NCBI GenBank assembly: GCA_910584985.1
Contig: CAJUDJ010000019.1
Span: forward strand, 1-31,424
Direction of reading: 5' to 3'
Source of the DNA: an uncultured Eubacterium sp.
GTDB taxonomy: Bacteria; Bacillota; Clostridia; Oscillospirales; Acutalibacteraceae
Length of the DNA stretch: 31,424 nucleotides
The first letter of the stretch is position 1; each line of letters begins with the position of its first letter. The position numbers were made by a program, and so were the translations under genes. The notes beneath the pieces were generated by a model. That model was given only the letters and a program-made list of their open reading frames with translations. It was not told the DNA's origin and searched no databases. Shown here piece after piece: positions 1 through 7,969 of this stretch.

Positions 1-423
1 ACGCTTGATTTTACAAAAATTACATACGGTGCATCATCAGGAATCGGTGCAAGATCCAGAGCGCTCAGTCTATCCAGAAGAGCATCTGTTCATCAGCAGC
101 ATCTGAAACAGCATCTGCATGACAGGCTGATTGCCGCCATGGATTTAATTATTTCGGAAAATTCAGTTACCAAAAGCGTTATTGCCAGAGATATGGAAAC
201 TGCTTTCTATGTAAATTTTCCATCCAACATAAAGCATCCTTCCATAAAATCCCTGTTTAAAAAATTTAATGAGGAGAATTCTGCCGGCTTTTATAATAAT
301 ACTGCCAGAGAAATTCTCAGACAGTTTTATAAGAATGACAGTCAGGATTTAATGGCTGCAATGAAATTTTTATCTGCCAGCTATAATGAACAGCAGGAAA
401 GAGAAGCCATGTATATATATTAA
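1..423 (+). CDS. 3' end of an unrecognised protein (5' end outside the window)
   Basis: The frame is open from base 1 to a TAA at 421-423, giving at least 140 residues. The first Met in the frame is at 139, but the open reading upstream of it has similar codon use and no ribosome binding site lies before 139, so the gene most likely starts outside the window. The visible part is hydrophilic, with a basic Gln/His-rich stretch near residues 20-42 and an otherwise helical-looking tail ending in EAMYIY. No membrane segment or catalytic motif is visible, and I do not recognise the family. A hairpin terminator follows directly, so it is the last gene of its transcript. Confidence 0.6.
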   Translation, partial: TLDFTKITYGASSGIGARSRALSLSRRASVHQQHLKQHLHDRLIAAMDLIISENSVTKSVIARDMETAFYVNFPSNIKHPSIKSLFKKFNEENSAGFYNNTAREILRQFYKNDSQDLMAAMKFLSASYNEQQEREAMYIY

Positions 424-436
424 AAATTTTATGTCT

Positions 437-467
437 GCACTTCAGCTTTTGCCGAAGTGCTTTTTTT
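437..467 (+). terminator. Intrinsic terminator after the first gene
   Basis: GCACTTC (437-443) pairs with GAAGTGC (454-460) around a 10-base loop and is followed by seven T (461-467). It sits 13 bases past the stop of the preceding gene. Confidence 0.85.
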
Positions 468-491
468 GTAAATCCCGAAATATATTTATGC

Positions 492-520
492 TTCTCATTT
501 TCGGAAATATTTGTTATAAT
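492..520 (+). promoter_or_regulatory. Sigma-A-type promoter of the GH89 (pseudo)gene
   Basis: TTCTCA (492-497), a 17-base spacer and TATAAT (515-520) preceded by TG at 512-513 (extended -10). Predicted transcription starts near 527, leaving a leader of about 75 bases before the ATG at 604. The promoter looks intact although the gene it serves is broken. Confidence 0.65.
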
Positions 521-603
521 ATCTAAAAAAACTGTTACATTGAGCAGTAAATTCAATGATGCTTTTGTAACAAGAACAATTAAGAAATATGCAGAGGTGA
601 AAT

Positions 604-2728
604 ATGGATGGTGTTATAAACGGCTTTCTGGAACGGAATCTTCCGGATTTTAAAAAGGATATTTCCGTTACAGTAACAGGCGGGGAAAGGGATTCTTATT
701 GCGTTACTGCCGAAAACGGAAAACTGTTTGTTCGGGCAAACAATTATATTTCTGCATTTGCAGGAATATATGATTACTTGAAAAAATACTGTAAGGTGCA
801 GCTTTCGTGGTGCGGAAACCGTACTATAAATATTGAAAAACTGGTTATGTTCAGCGGTGAATTAAGCAGGGAAATTAAGCAGAAATTCCGTGTTTATGAA
901 TTATTGCACACTGGATTATTCTATGTGCTGGTGGGATTTTGAACGCTGGGAAAAGGAAATAGACTTTATGGCAATGAATGGCATAAATATGCCTCTTGCC
1001 GTTATCGGCACGGAAGCCGTTTGGTATGAAACACTGATAGAATATGGTTTCAGTGACAGGGAAGCGCTTGACTGGATTTCCGGACCGGCAACATGGGCGT
1101 GGCAGTTGATGACGAATATAGAGGGTTATCTGCCGCCGCCGAACAAGGAATATGTTTATCACCGTGCAGAGCTTGGAAAGAAAATATTAAACCGCTGTGC
1201 TTAATTCGGAATGCATCCGATTCAGCAGGGCTTTTCCGGGCATGTGCCAATGCTGTTTAAAACAAAATTTCCGAAAGCGCGCATACTGGAGCAGAACGGC
1301 TGGTGCAATTTTCCGAAAACGGCTCAGCTTGCCCCCACGGATCCGTTCTTTATGGAGTTCGGCACGGCGTATCTGAAAAATCTTGAAAAAATATTCGGAA
1401 ATTATCATTATCTTGCCTGTGATCCGTTTCATGAGGACACACCGCCCAAGCCGTGGTTCTGGTATCTTAAGGCTGTGGGAAAAACGATAAACCGTATGTA
1501 TGAGAGCTTTGATAAAAATTCCGTCTGGGTTATGCAGACATGGTCTATGCGAAAGCATATTGTGAAGGCTGTGCCGAAAAACCGCCTGCTTCTGCTTGAT
1601 ATTAATTCAGAAAAAACAAAGCAGTGCAGAAATGTATGGGGCTATCCCGTTGTTGCAGGCATGCTTCATAATTTCGGCGGTAAAAATTCCATGCAGGGCA
1701 AGCTGCGTTCTCATTGTGAAAATGTATATCTGAAGCTGAAAAAAAAAGGCGGAGCAAATGTTGTCGGCTCAGGTATGTTTATGGAGGGGATATAGCAGAA
1801 CCCCGTTATATACGATTTGCAGTTTGAGTTACTGACAGCATCGGAAAATATCGATTGTTCAAAATGGCTTGACAACTATATTGAAAGAAGATACGGCAAA
1901 TACAGCGAAACACTTAGAAAAACATGGGATATGCTTTTGGAAACCTGCTATAAGAATGACGGTTATCACGAAAACGAGGTTGGCTCTGCTCTTGCAGCAA
2001 GACCGCAGTTTATGCCTGTCAGAACAGGCCCGTGCTGCTATACAAAAATATATTACGATACGGATTTGTTTGAAAAGGCAGTGGCTGTTTTTGCATCAGC
2101 CGCTGAAGAATTCGGAAAGGCAGACGGGTATCAGTATGATTTGTGTGATCTGGTAAGGCAGGCACTGAGTAATCGGTTCAATACCAATCAAAAGAAATTT
2201 GCAAAAGCATATGAAAACAGGGATATAAGTGCTGTTAAAGAAATTTCCGAAACACAGCTTGCTTTGCTGAAAGACCTTGATTTGCTGCTTTCCCACAGAA
2301 GTGAATTTTGCCTTTCCCGCTGGATTGGCGACAGCCACAGGCTTGCGGCGGACGATACGGAAAGAAAGTATTTTGATTTGAACGCACGTACGCTGATTAC
2401 GCTTTGGGGCGATATGAATAATACCAATATTCTGCACGATTACGCTTGGCGTGAATGGAGCGGTCTTGTAGGTGAATTTTATTTTACCAGATGGCAGATG
2501 TTTTATAATGATTCTATCGCAGCTCTTGAGCAGGGCGTGGAATTTAAGGTGCACTGTACGGAGGATTTTGCAGGCAGAGCGAAATATATAGAATCTCCGT
2601 TCGGCAGAAGCATTTTTGATTTTGAAAAGCAGTGGGTGCATGCTTATAAGGAATATCCTTATCCCGAGGACAGCGATGTAACAGAAACCGCCAATAATCT
2701 TATTGACATATGGAAGATAGGAAAGTAA
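604..2728 (+). pseudogene. GH89 alpha-N-acetylglucosaminidase (NAGLU-like), broken by one frameshift and two stop codons
   Basis: Read through its lesions, this encodes about 708 residues that align from end to end with NAGLU/GH89 enzymes, which remove terminal alpha-GlcNAc from glycans. Recognisable blocks include CWWDFERWEKEIDFMAMNG, FSGHVP and MLHNFGG. The two catalytic glutamates as known in GH89 are kept: E in DPFHED (codon 1433-1435) and E in MEGI (codon 1784-1786). Lesions are: (1) a shift from the ATG-604 frame to the next frame at about 895-898, best explained by loss of two bases in an AT repeat, since RVY followed by MNYCT restores the family motif; (2) TAA at 1202-1204, replacing exactly one residue before FGMHP; (3) TAG at 1793-1795, replacing one residue between MEGI and QNPVIY. 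There is no signal peptide, so the ancestor was probably cytoplasmic. Ribosome binding site AGAGGTGA lies at 593-600. Three independent lesions make sequencing error unlikely. Confidence 0.9.
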
Positions 2729-2744
2729 TGAAAAGAGAATAAAT

Positions 2745-3541
2745 ATGAATCATTATTTAGCAAGAATTGTTATTACCGCATCAAAAATTTTTTTAAGAAT
2801 GTTTAATAAAAAACGAATTCATGATAAATTTGAATCTTCGGATGTTTATTCTGATAATCAGGATTACAGCGATTATAAAGCATATGTTTATGATGCTGAC
2901 GACAGAGAAGATGTTTATTTAAAACCAATCGGTTTTAAGAAATTGATTGAGGAAGCCTTATCTCCTGTTATAGAAAAAGAGTTTGGTATGCAATATCTTG
3001 GAAACGGATATTGGGCATCTGATTATGAAAATCATTGCAGAAAAGTAATTCGCTTATTTTCGGTAAACAGCGCTTATGCTACATTGTGCTGGGGCTATAA
3101 TTTTGATTTTATACCCAAGATAAGCGGAAACAGGCTTTTATATGCCAAAACGGATAAATCCGTATGCGCTCATATTTTTGAAGTTTCTGCAGATTTTGCT
3201 GAAAAACCATTCTGAGTGCATTCGGCGGTTCTGTTAAGGATTTCAATAAATCTGTTTGTGTAATGAAACAGAAATATGAAGATGTATTTAATTTTTTGCT
3301 GCCAGCCATAAAAGTGTATTATAACAGCACTAATAGTCTGCAGGATTTGATTGAAAATACCAAAAGCAAGTGTAGCAGCGGATATTACACCTTGCTTATT
3401 CCCGATATAAAGGTTGTACTCAGTTTTTTAAAAGCCTTTAACGGAGAAAAGGAATCAGCAATTCATTGCTTTAATAAAATTCAATTTAAGGATGAAACGG
3501 TAAAAGAGAAACTTTTAAAGAAATTAAATGAAATCGGGTGA
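2745..3541 (+). pseudogene. Unrecognised protein gene interrupted by a frameshift at an A-run
   Basis: The first part runs from ATG 2745 to a TGA at 3213-3215 (156 residues). The continuation lies in the -1 frame and reads without interruption to the TGA at 3539-3541. The frames join at the five-A run 3202-3206; with six A the sequence continues as AEKTILSAFGGSVKDF and the whole product would be about 265 residues. The N-terminal part holds a basic, hydrophobic start, then an acidic region and a motif LKPIGFKKLIEEAL. The general pattern (GFKK, then a single aromatic-rich beta region) faintly resembles small domains of the DUF4304 type, but I cannot assign it. It follows the GH89 pseudogene by 16 bases and its stop is 4 bases before the NUDIX start, so all three were probably co-transcribed. 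A homopolymer sequencing error is a real alternative to decay. Confidence 0.6.
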
Positions 3542-3545
3542 TTAT

Positions 3546-4160
3546 ATGGAAAAATGGCTTGAATGGGCTATGGAAATCCAAAGCATTGCACAGATTGGAT
3601 TAACCTATTCCAAGGATGTTTTTGATACAGAGCGTTATGAACGGCTTCGGGAAATTGCAGCCGAAATGCTTGCCGAGCAAAGCGGTATGGATTTGGAGCG
3701 GGTAAAAACACTATTCTGTAACGAAACAGGCTATCAGACGCCGAAAATAGACACAAGGGCGGCTGTTTTCAAAGATAATAAAATCCTGCTTGTTCACGAG
3801 AAAAACGGCAAATGGGCTTTGCCCGGCGGCTGGTGCGATGTGCTGGAATCCGTAAAATCAAACACAGTTAAAGAGGTTAAGGAGGAAACAGGGATGGATG
3901 CCCGTGCCGTCAGGCTGATTGCCGTGCAGGACAGGAATAAGCATAACTTGCCCGCGTATGCCTATGGCATCTGCAAAATCTTTGTTCTTTGTGATGTTAT
4001 TGGCGGTGCGTTTACCGAAAATTCGGAAACAACGGAAATAAAATATTTTTCCTATGATGAAATCCCGAATAATCTTGCCGGGGAGAAAACAAATAAAAAG
4101 CAGATTGAAATGTGCTTCCGCGCAGCAGCGGATAAAAACTGGCAGGTGCAGTTTGATTGA
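3546..4160 (+). CDS. NUDIX hydrolase with Nudix_N_2-type N-terminal helical domain
   Basis: 204 residues. NUDIX enzymes cleave nucleoside diphosphates linked to another group; members with this N-terminal extension are usually annotated as ADP-ribose or NDP-sugar pyrophosphatase-like, but the substrate cannot be read from sequence. Residues 1-65 form the N-terminal helical domain (MEKWLEWAMEIQSIAQIG). The Nudix box spans residues 95-117 (G95, E101, then KEVKEETGM at 109-117). The usual Arg of the box is Lys here (K109); the metal-binding glutamates E113 and E114 are kept. Start 3546 is preferred over the in-frame ATG at 3528 because GGGTGA lies 4 bases upstream and the protein then begins at the conserved domain. 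It is the last gene of its group and converges on the HAD gene. Confidence 0.85.
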   Translation: MEKWLEWAMEIQSIAQIGLTYSKDVFDTERYERLREIAAEMLAEQSGMDLERVKTLFCNETGYQTPKIDTRAAVFKDNKILLVHEKNGKWALPGGWCDVLESVKSNTVKEVKEETGMDARAVRLIAVQDRNKHNLPAYAYGICKIFVLCDVIGGAFTENSETTEIKYFSYDEIPNNLAGEKTNKKQIEMCFRAAADKNWQVQFD

Positions 4161-4183
4161 TTAAAACACGAATTATCTTTAAC

Positions 4184-4220
4184 AAAAAAGCAGCAGGAAT
4201 TGATATTTCAATTCCTGCTG
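4184..4220. terminator. Bidirectional terminator between the convergent NUDIX and HAD genes
   Basis: A perfect 13-base-pair stem (4191-4203 with 4208-4220) around the loop TATT. On the minus strand it is followed by six T (A run at 4184-4189), so it is strongest for the HAD gene; on the plus strand the tail is the weaker TTCTTACTTATT. Confidence 0.85.
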
Positions 4221-4230
4221 TTCTTACTTA

Positions 4231-4878
4231 TTATCCGTTAATAATATTTAAAATATCCTCTGTGTCTTTTGCTGTATAATCCGCACCGGCCGTGTTTAAT
4301 TCTTCATAGCTGCCGTAACCGTAAAGAACACCGATGGATGAAATGCCGACTGCCTTTGCACCGATAATATCATGCTCTCTGTCGCCGATCATAACCGTGT
4401 TATCCATATCCGTTATTTTGCAGGAAGCAAGTGCATAGGAAATGACTTCTGCTTTTTTGCACCGTGTGTTGTCCATATTGGAGCCTGCAACAAAATCAAA
4501 ATATTTTATCAAATCAAAATGCTCCAATATTCGGATTGTATACGGCTCAGGCTTAGATGTGGCAATAATCAGCCTTTTTCCAAGTGTATTCAGTGTGCCG
4601 AGCAATTCAGGTATACCGCTGTAAACGGAATTCTCAAGCAGCCCCTTTGTGCTGAAATATTCTCGGTAATATGCAACTGCCTGTTCAGCTGTTTCCTGCG
4701 AAAAACCGTAAAACTCCTTAAAGGAATCAATAAGCGGCGGTCCGAGAAACTTTTTTAGCTTATCTGCATCGGTTTCGTCAATTCCCATTTTATGAAGTGC
4801 ATAAAAAATGGAGTTGATGATGCCCTGTGAGGAATCGGTTAAGGTGCCGTCCAAATCAAATAAAACTGTGTTAAACAT
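4231..4878 (-). CDS. HAD-superfamily hydrolase, phosphoglycolate phosphatase-like
   Basis: 215 residues, a usual length for the HAD-IA subfamily with an alpha-helical cap. Motif I is DLDGT (nucleophile D8, acid D10), motif II IIATSKP (T107/S108), motif III lysine K141/K142, motif IV GDREHD (D166, D170). These support a Mg-dependent phosphomonoesterase acting on a small soluble phosphate; the Gph-like layout (LGPPL after the cap) fits phosphoglycolate phosphatase or a 5'-nucleotidase, but substrate is not fixed by these motifs. Start ATG at 4878 has AGAGG 10 bases upstream. It has its own promoter and terminator and is a single-gene unit. Confidence 0.88.
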   Translation of the reverse strand: MFNTVLFDLDGTLTDSSQGIINSIFYALHKMGIDETDADKLKKFLGPPLIDSFKEFYGFSQETAEQAVAYYREYFSTKGLLENSVYSGIPELLGTLNTLGKRLIIATSKPEPYTIRILEHFDLIKYFDFVAGSNMDNTRCKKAEVISYALASCKITDMDNTVMIGDREHDIIGAKAVGISSIGVLYGYGSYEELNTAGADYTAKDTEDILNIING

Positions 4879-4905
4879 AAAATAACTGCCTCTCGTTTTC
4901 TGTAT

Positions 4906-4934
4906 ATAATACCATATCGTAAAACTGCATTCAA
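4906..4934 (-). promoter_or_regulatory. Promoter of the HAD gene
   Basis: On the minus strand: TTGAAT (4934-4929), 17-base spacer, TATTAT (4911-4906) with a TGG extended -10. Predicted start is near 4899, leaving a leader of about 20 bases. Confidence 0.7.
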
Positions 4935-5050
4935 GGAAAAGTTATAATAGAACAGCTGTGTGAATATAATTTCAGTATGTGTTTTATGTGAAAAACCACC
5001 AAATTATTTGCTCATTTTTATGAAATAGAGAGAAAACTGTGAACAGATTG

Positions 5051-5067
5051 TTTATGTTAAACATAAA
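5051..5067. promoter_or_regulatory. Palindromic operator candidate upstream of the EF-G-like gene
   Basis: TTTATGTT-A-AACATAAA: perfect 8-base arms around a single central base, ending two bases before the -35 box at 5070. The position just upstream of the -35 would suit an activator, or a repressor that blocks polymerase access. The binding protein is unknown. Confidence 0.5.
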
Positions 5068-5069
5068 AA

Positions 5070-5098
5070 TTGACAAATAAGTAAAAGTATTATACAAT
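5070..5098 (+). promoter_or_regulatory. Strong sigma-A promoter of the EF-G-like gene
   Basis: TTGACA (5070-5075), exactly 17 bases, TACAAT (5093-5098). Predicted start is near 5105, giving a leader of about 29 bases that contains AGAGGA (5121-5126). Confidence 0.85.
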
Positions 5099-5133
5099 GT
5101 ATACAAATAATTTTTGTTTAAGAGGATGTTTTT

Positions 5134-7185
5134 ATGAAAAACTACGAATCAAAAGATATAAGAAATGTTGCAGTTACGGGCCATGCCTCCAAGGGCAAAA
5201 CCACATTAACGGAAGCGATGCTGTATATTGCAGGTGCAACGGAAAGAATGGGCAAGGTGGCGGACGGCAACACCGTAACGGATTATGATGCCGAGGAGAG
5301 AAAACGCACGCTTTCAACCTCAAGTGCTGTTGCTCCCGTGGAATACAATTCCAAGAAAATCAATTTTATCGATACACCCGGTCTTTTTGATTTTGCCGAG
5401 GGTGCTGCTGAAGGAATCCGTGCAGCGGAAACGGCTGTTATTGTTGTTTCTGCCCGTTCCGGTCTTGCAGTGGGCTCTGAAAAGGCATTTAAAAATGCCG
5501 GTTCAAGAGGCATGGCAAGAATTTTTGTTGCTTCTAAAATGGATGATGAAAGAGCGGATTTTTATAAATCCTTCAATGGTATGGTTGCTAAATTCGGTAC
5601 GATGGTATGTCCGGTTGTTGTGCCTGTTATTGCAGACGGTAAGGTTGCAGCTTATTACAGTATGATTGATGATACTACATATTCTTATAACGGCACAAAT
5701 GTTGCATTTGTTGATGTTGAGCCGGATGATCCTGCAAGGTTCGAGGCCATCAAGGAAGTGTTCAACGAGGCTGTTGCCGGAACGGATGAAGAGCTTATGG
5801 AAAAATACTTCGGCGGCGAGGAGCTTTCCAGGGATGATAAAATCAAGGGCCTTAAAATCGGCGTTGCAGATGGTTCGATTATTCCTGTTTTCGCACTCAG
5901 CGGCTTAACAGGCGAAGCATGTGATCTTCTTCTTGATTTTATAGCAGAAGTGTGCCCTGCGCCAAAATCCGAATATGCAATAAGTAACGATGAGCCCGTT
6001 GAGCTTGTTCCCGATGCAAACGGCCCGCTTGCAGCTGTTTGTTTTAAAACCGTTGCCGATCCATTTATCGGAAAGCTTTCATTCTTTAAGGTTATAAGCG
6101 GAAAAATCACTGCTTCCACAGTTCCTTATAATGCCAACACGGGCAAAGAGGAAAAAATGGGCAAGATTGTAAATATGTTCGGTGCAAAGCAGCTTGAAGC
6201 AGATGAAATTACGGCAGGCGATATCGGTGCAATTGTTAAGCTTTCGGGCTTCAGCACAGGCGATACACTTTGCTCTTCTGCAAAAGCCGTTAAGCTTGAT
6301 GGTGTGGCAACTCCCCAACCAACCTATGCAATGGCAGTAAAGGCCGTTAAAAAGGGTGATGAAGAGAAAATTGCAAACGGACTTACAAGGCTTTCGGAAG
6401 AAGACCCAAGCCTTGAATTCTATACAAATCATGAAACACACCAGCAGATTATAAAAGGGCTCGGCGAGCAGCAGCTGGATGTTACCGCTTCAAGGCTGAA
6501 AGCAAAGTTTTCTGTTGATGTTACGCTTTCCGTGCCGAAGGTTGCATACCGTGAAACCATCACAATGAAAGTTTCGGCACAGGGCAGGCACAAAAAGCAG
6601 AGCGGCGGCCATGGCCAGTTCGGCGATGTGTTTATTGAATTTGAACCGTTTGATTGCGAAAAGCTTGAATTTTCCGAAAGGGTAGTGGGCGGTTCGGTGC
6701 CTAAAAACTTCTTCCCGGCAGTTGAAAAGGGGCTTAATGAATGCATGGAAAAGGGTGTGCTTGCAGGTTATCCGATGGTGGGAATCAAAGCTACACTTTA
6801 TGACGGCTCTTATCACCCTGTTGATTCAAGCGAAATGAGCTTTAAAATGGCTGCTTCCATTGCCTTCAAAGAGGGCGTTTCAAAAGCAATGCCCATTATT
6901 CTTGAACCTGTTTCCACGGTAAGGGCACTTTGCAACGAGGATGCCATGGGCGATATTATAGGCGATATAAACAAACGCCGCGGCAGAGTGCTTGGTATGA
7001 CGCCTGTCGGTGATGGCATGCAGGAAATTCTTTGCGAAGTTCCGGATGCCGAAATGGCAACCTTCTCTACCTCTATGCGCCAGATTACGCAGGGCCGTGG
7101 CTCCTTTGAAGCTGAATTTGCCCGCTATGAACGCTGCCCGGAGCATATTGCTCAGAAAATAATTGCCGAAAGCAGGCAGGATTAA
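5134..7185 (+). CDS. EF-G-like translational GTPase paralogue (non-canonical)
   Basis: 683 residues with the five-domain layout of elongation factor G: GTPase domain (about 1-275), domain II, then domains III-V (GQFGDVFIEFEP and the GYPMVGIKATLYDGSYH block are domain IV). The P-loop is GHASKGKT (16-23), G3 is DTPG (80-83) and G4 is SKMD (134-137), where canonical EF-G has NKMD. The switch I RGIT motif is replaced by KRTLST (58-62 region), and the His following DTPG, which promotes GTP hydrolysis in EF-G and EF-Tu, is Leu (DTPGLFDF). It therefore belongs to the EF-G-related paralogue group of Firmicutes rather than the housekeeping fusA. No ribosomal protein or tuf gene is nearby, as would be expected for fusA. 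A role on the ribosome is likely from the fold; the specific function is not known. Confidence 0.85.
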   Translation: MKNYESKDIRNVAVTGHASKGKTTLTEAMLYIAGATERMGKVADGNTVTDYDAEERKRTLSTSSAVAPVEYNSKKINFIDTPGLFDFAEGAAEGIRAAETAVIVVSARSGLAVGSEKAFKNAGSRGMARIFVASKMDDERADFYKSFNGMVAKFGTMVCPVVVPVIADGKVAAYYSMIDDTTYSYNGTNVAFVDVEPDDPARFEAIKEVFNEAVAGTDEELMEKYFGGEELSRDDKIKGLKIGVADGSIIPVFALSGLTGEACDLLLDFIAEVCPAPKSEYAISNDEPVELVPDANGPLAAVCFKTVADPFIGKLSFFKVISGKITASTVPYNANTGKEEKMGKIVNMFGAKQLEADEITAGDIGAIVKLSGFSTGDTLCSSAKAVKLDGVATPQPTYAMAVKAVKKGDEEKIANGLTRLSEEDPSLEFYTNHETHQQIIKGLGEQQLDVTASRLKAKFSVDVTLSVPKVAYRETITMKVSAQGRHKKQSGGHGQFGDVFIEFEPFDCEKLEFSERVVGGSVPKNFFPAVEKGLNECMEKGVLAGYPMVGIKATLYDGSYHPVDSSEMSFKMAASIAFKEGVSKAMPIILEPVSTVRALCNEDAMGDIIGDINKRRGRVLGMTPVGDGMQEILCEVPDAEMATFSTSMRQITQGRGSFEAEFARYERCPEHIAQKIIAESRQD

Positions 7186-7193
7186 CATATAAT

Positions 7194-7223
7194 AAAGAGG
7201 CAGAGCTTTCTGCCTCTTTTTTT
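7194..7223 (+). terminator. Terminator after the EF-G-like gene
   Basis: GAGGCAGA (7197-7204) pairs with TCTGCCTC (7209-7216) around GCTT, followed by seven T; AAA at 7194-7196 extends the stem into the T run. Confidence 0.92.
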
Positions 7224-7278
7224 ACCTTGCGTTTCAGAGCGTGATTGTTTTTATATCGGAAAGGATTTGTGAAAAAAC

Positions 7279-7887
7279 ATGAAAAAGATTTTAAGTGAAA
7301 TTAAGAAATATTCATTGATTGTTATTGTTGTTACAGCTGTTCTCGGCATACTTCTGATTGCAATGCCCGATAAAATGCTTGCCTATACGGCTCTTTTTAT
7401 CGGCGGTGCTTTTACTGCCTGCGGCATTTTTGCCTTGCTTAGCTGTCTGTCGTCTGAAAACAAGTCCAAATTAACGCTTGTTTTAGGTGTTATTTCGGCA
7501 GTTTCGGGTATTATTATCTGTATTGCTTACAAGCAGATAATGTCCATTATTGTATTTTTTATCGGCATATTCCTGCTTGTGGGCGGGATTATTGACCTTG
7601 TAAATTCATTCTATATTGCTGTAAGACACCGCCGTTCCTGGATACTTACCGTTGTGCTGGCAGCAGCTTCTATTGTGCTTGGAATTGTAAGCATTGTAAA
7701 TCCGTTTGATACGCAGACAAAAATTGTTCAGTTTATCGGTGCGGGGCTTGTATTGTTTGCCGTTATGGATTTGATTGCCTTTATTCAGGTAAAAAAGGTT
7801 GCGGACGAGGTAAAAGAAAAGGTGCAGAATGCACAGGATGAATACGGTGCAACCGAAGTAGAATATGAAGAGGTTGACGATAATTAA
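7279..7887 (+). CDS. DUF308/HdeD-family integral membrane protein
   Basis: 202 residues with about six hydrophobic helices arranged as three hairpins (roughly 13-30, 34-54, 65-82, 88-108, 119-139, 147-167), the pattern of DUF308/HdeD proteins. HdeD is linked to acid resistance in enterobacteria, but most Firmicutes members have no proven role. The first residues are basic (MKKILSEIKK), placing the N-terminus inside, and the C-terminal 35 residues are soluble and strongly acidic, ending EYEEVDDN. The start ATG at 7279 has AAGGA at 7261-7265, a long spacing of 13 bases, which hints at modest translation. It lies between a terminator and the next promoter, so it is probably transcribed alone. 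Confidence 0.8.
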   Translation: MKKILSEIKKYSLIVIVVTAVLGILLIAMPDKMLAYTALFIGGAFTACGIFALLSCLSSENKSKLTLVLGVISAVSGIIICIAYKQIMSIIVFFIGIFLLVGGIIDLVNSFYIAVRHRRSWILTVVLAAASIVLGIVSIVNPFDTQTKIVQFIGAGLVLFAVMDLIAFIQVKKVADEVKEKVQNAQDEYGATEVEYEEVDDN

Positions 7888-7913
7888 AAATATCATATTT
7901 TATAAATATTTTA

Positions 7914-7942
7914 TTGAATATTGAAAAACATGGTGCTATAAT
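7914..7942 (+). promoter_or_regulatory. Promoter of the phosphosugar mutase operon
   Basis: TTGAAT (7914-7919), 17-base spacer, TATAAT (7937-7942) preceded by TGC (extended -10). Predicted start near 7949; GGAG at 7960-7963 serves the ATG at 7970. Confidence 0.8.
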
Positions 7943-7969
7943 TATCAAAAATTTTTATCGGAGTATTTT

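Noticed and set aside
1202..1795. TAA at 1202 and TAG at 1793 as recoded sense codons in the GH89 gene
   Set aside because: Both stop types end intact genes elsewhere in the window, and the same gene also has a frameshift, so decay explains all three lesions more simply.
3198..3215. Programmed -1 frameshift at GCTGAAAAACC
   Set aside because: Reading-frame codons GAA AAA CCA do not form a standard slippery heptamer, and no strong downstream stem is apparent.
4943..4948. TATAAT on the plus strand as a second promoter for the EF-G-like gene
   Set aside because: No matching -35 was found, and the TTGACA-17-TACAAT promoter closer to the gene is much better.
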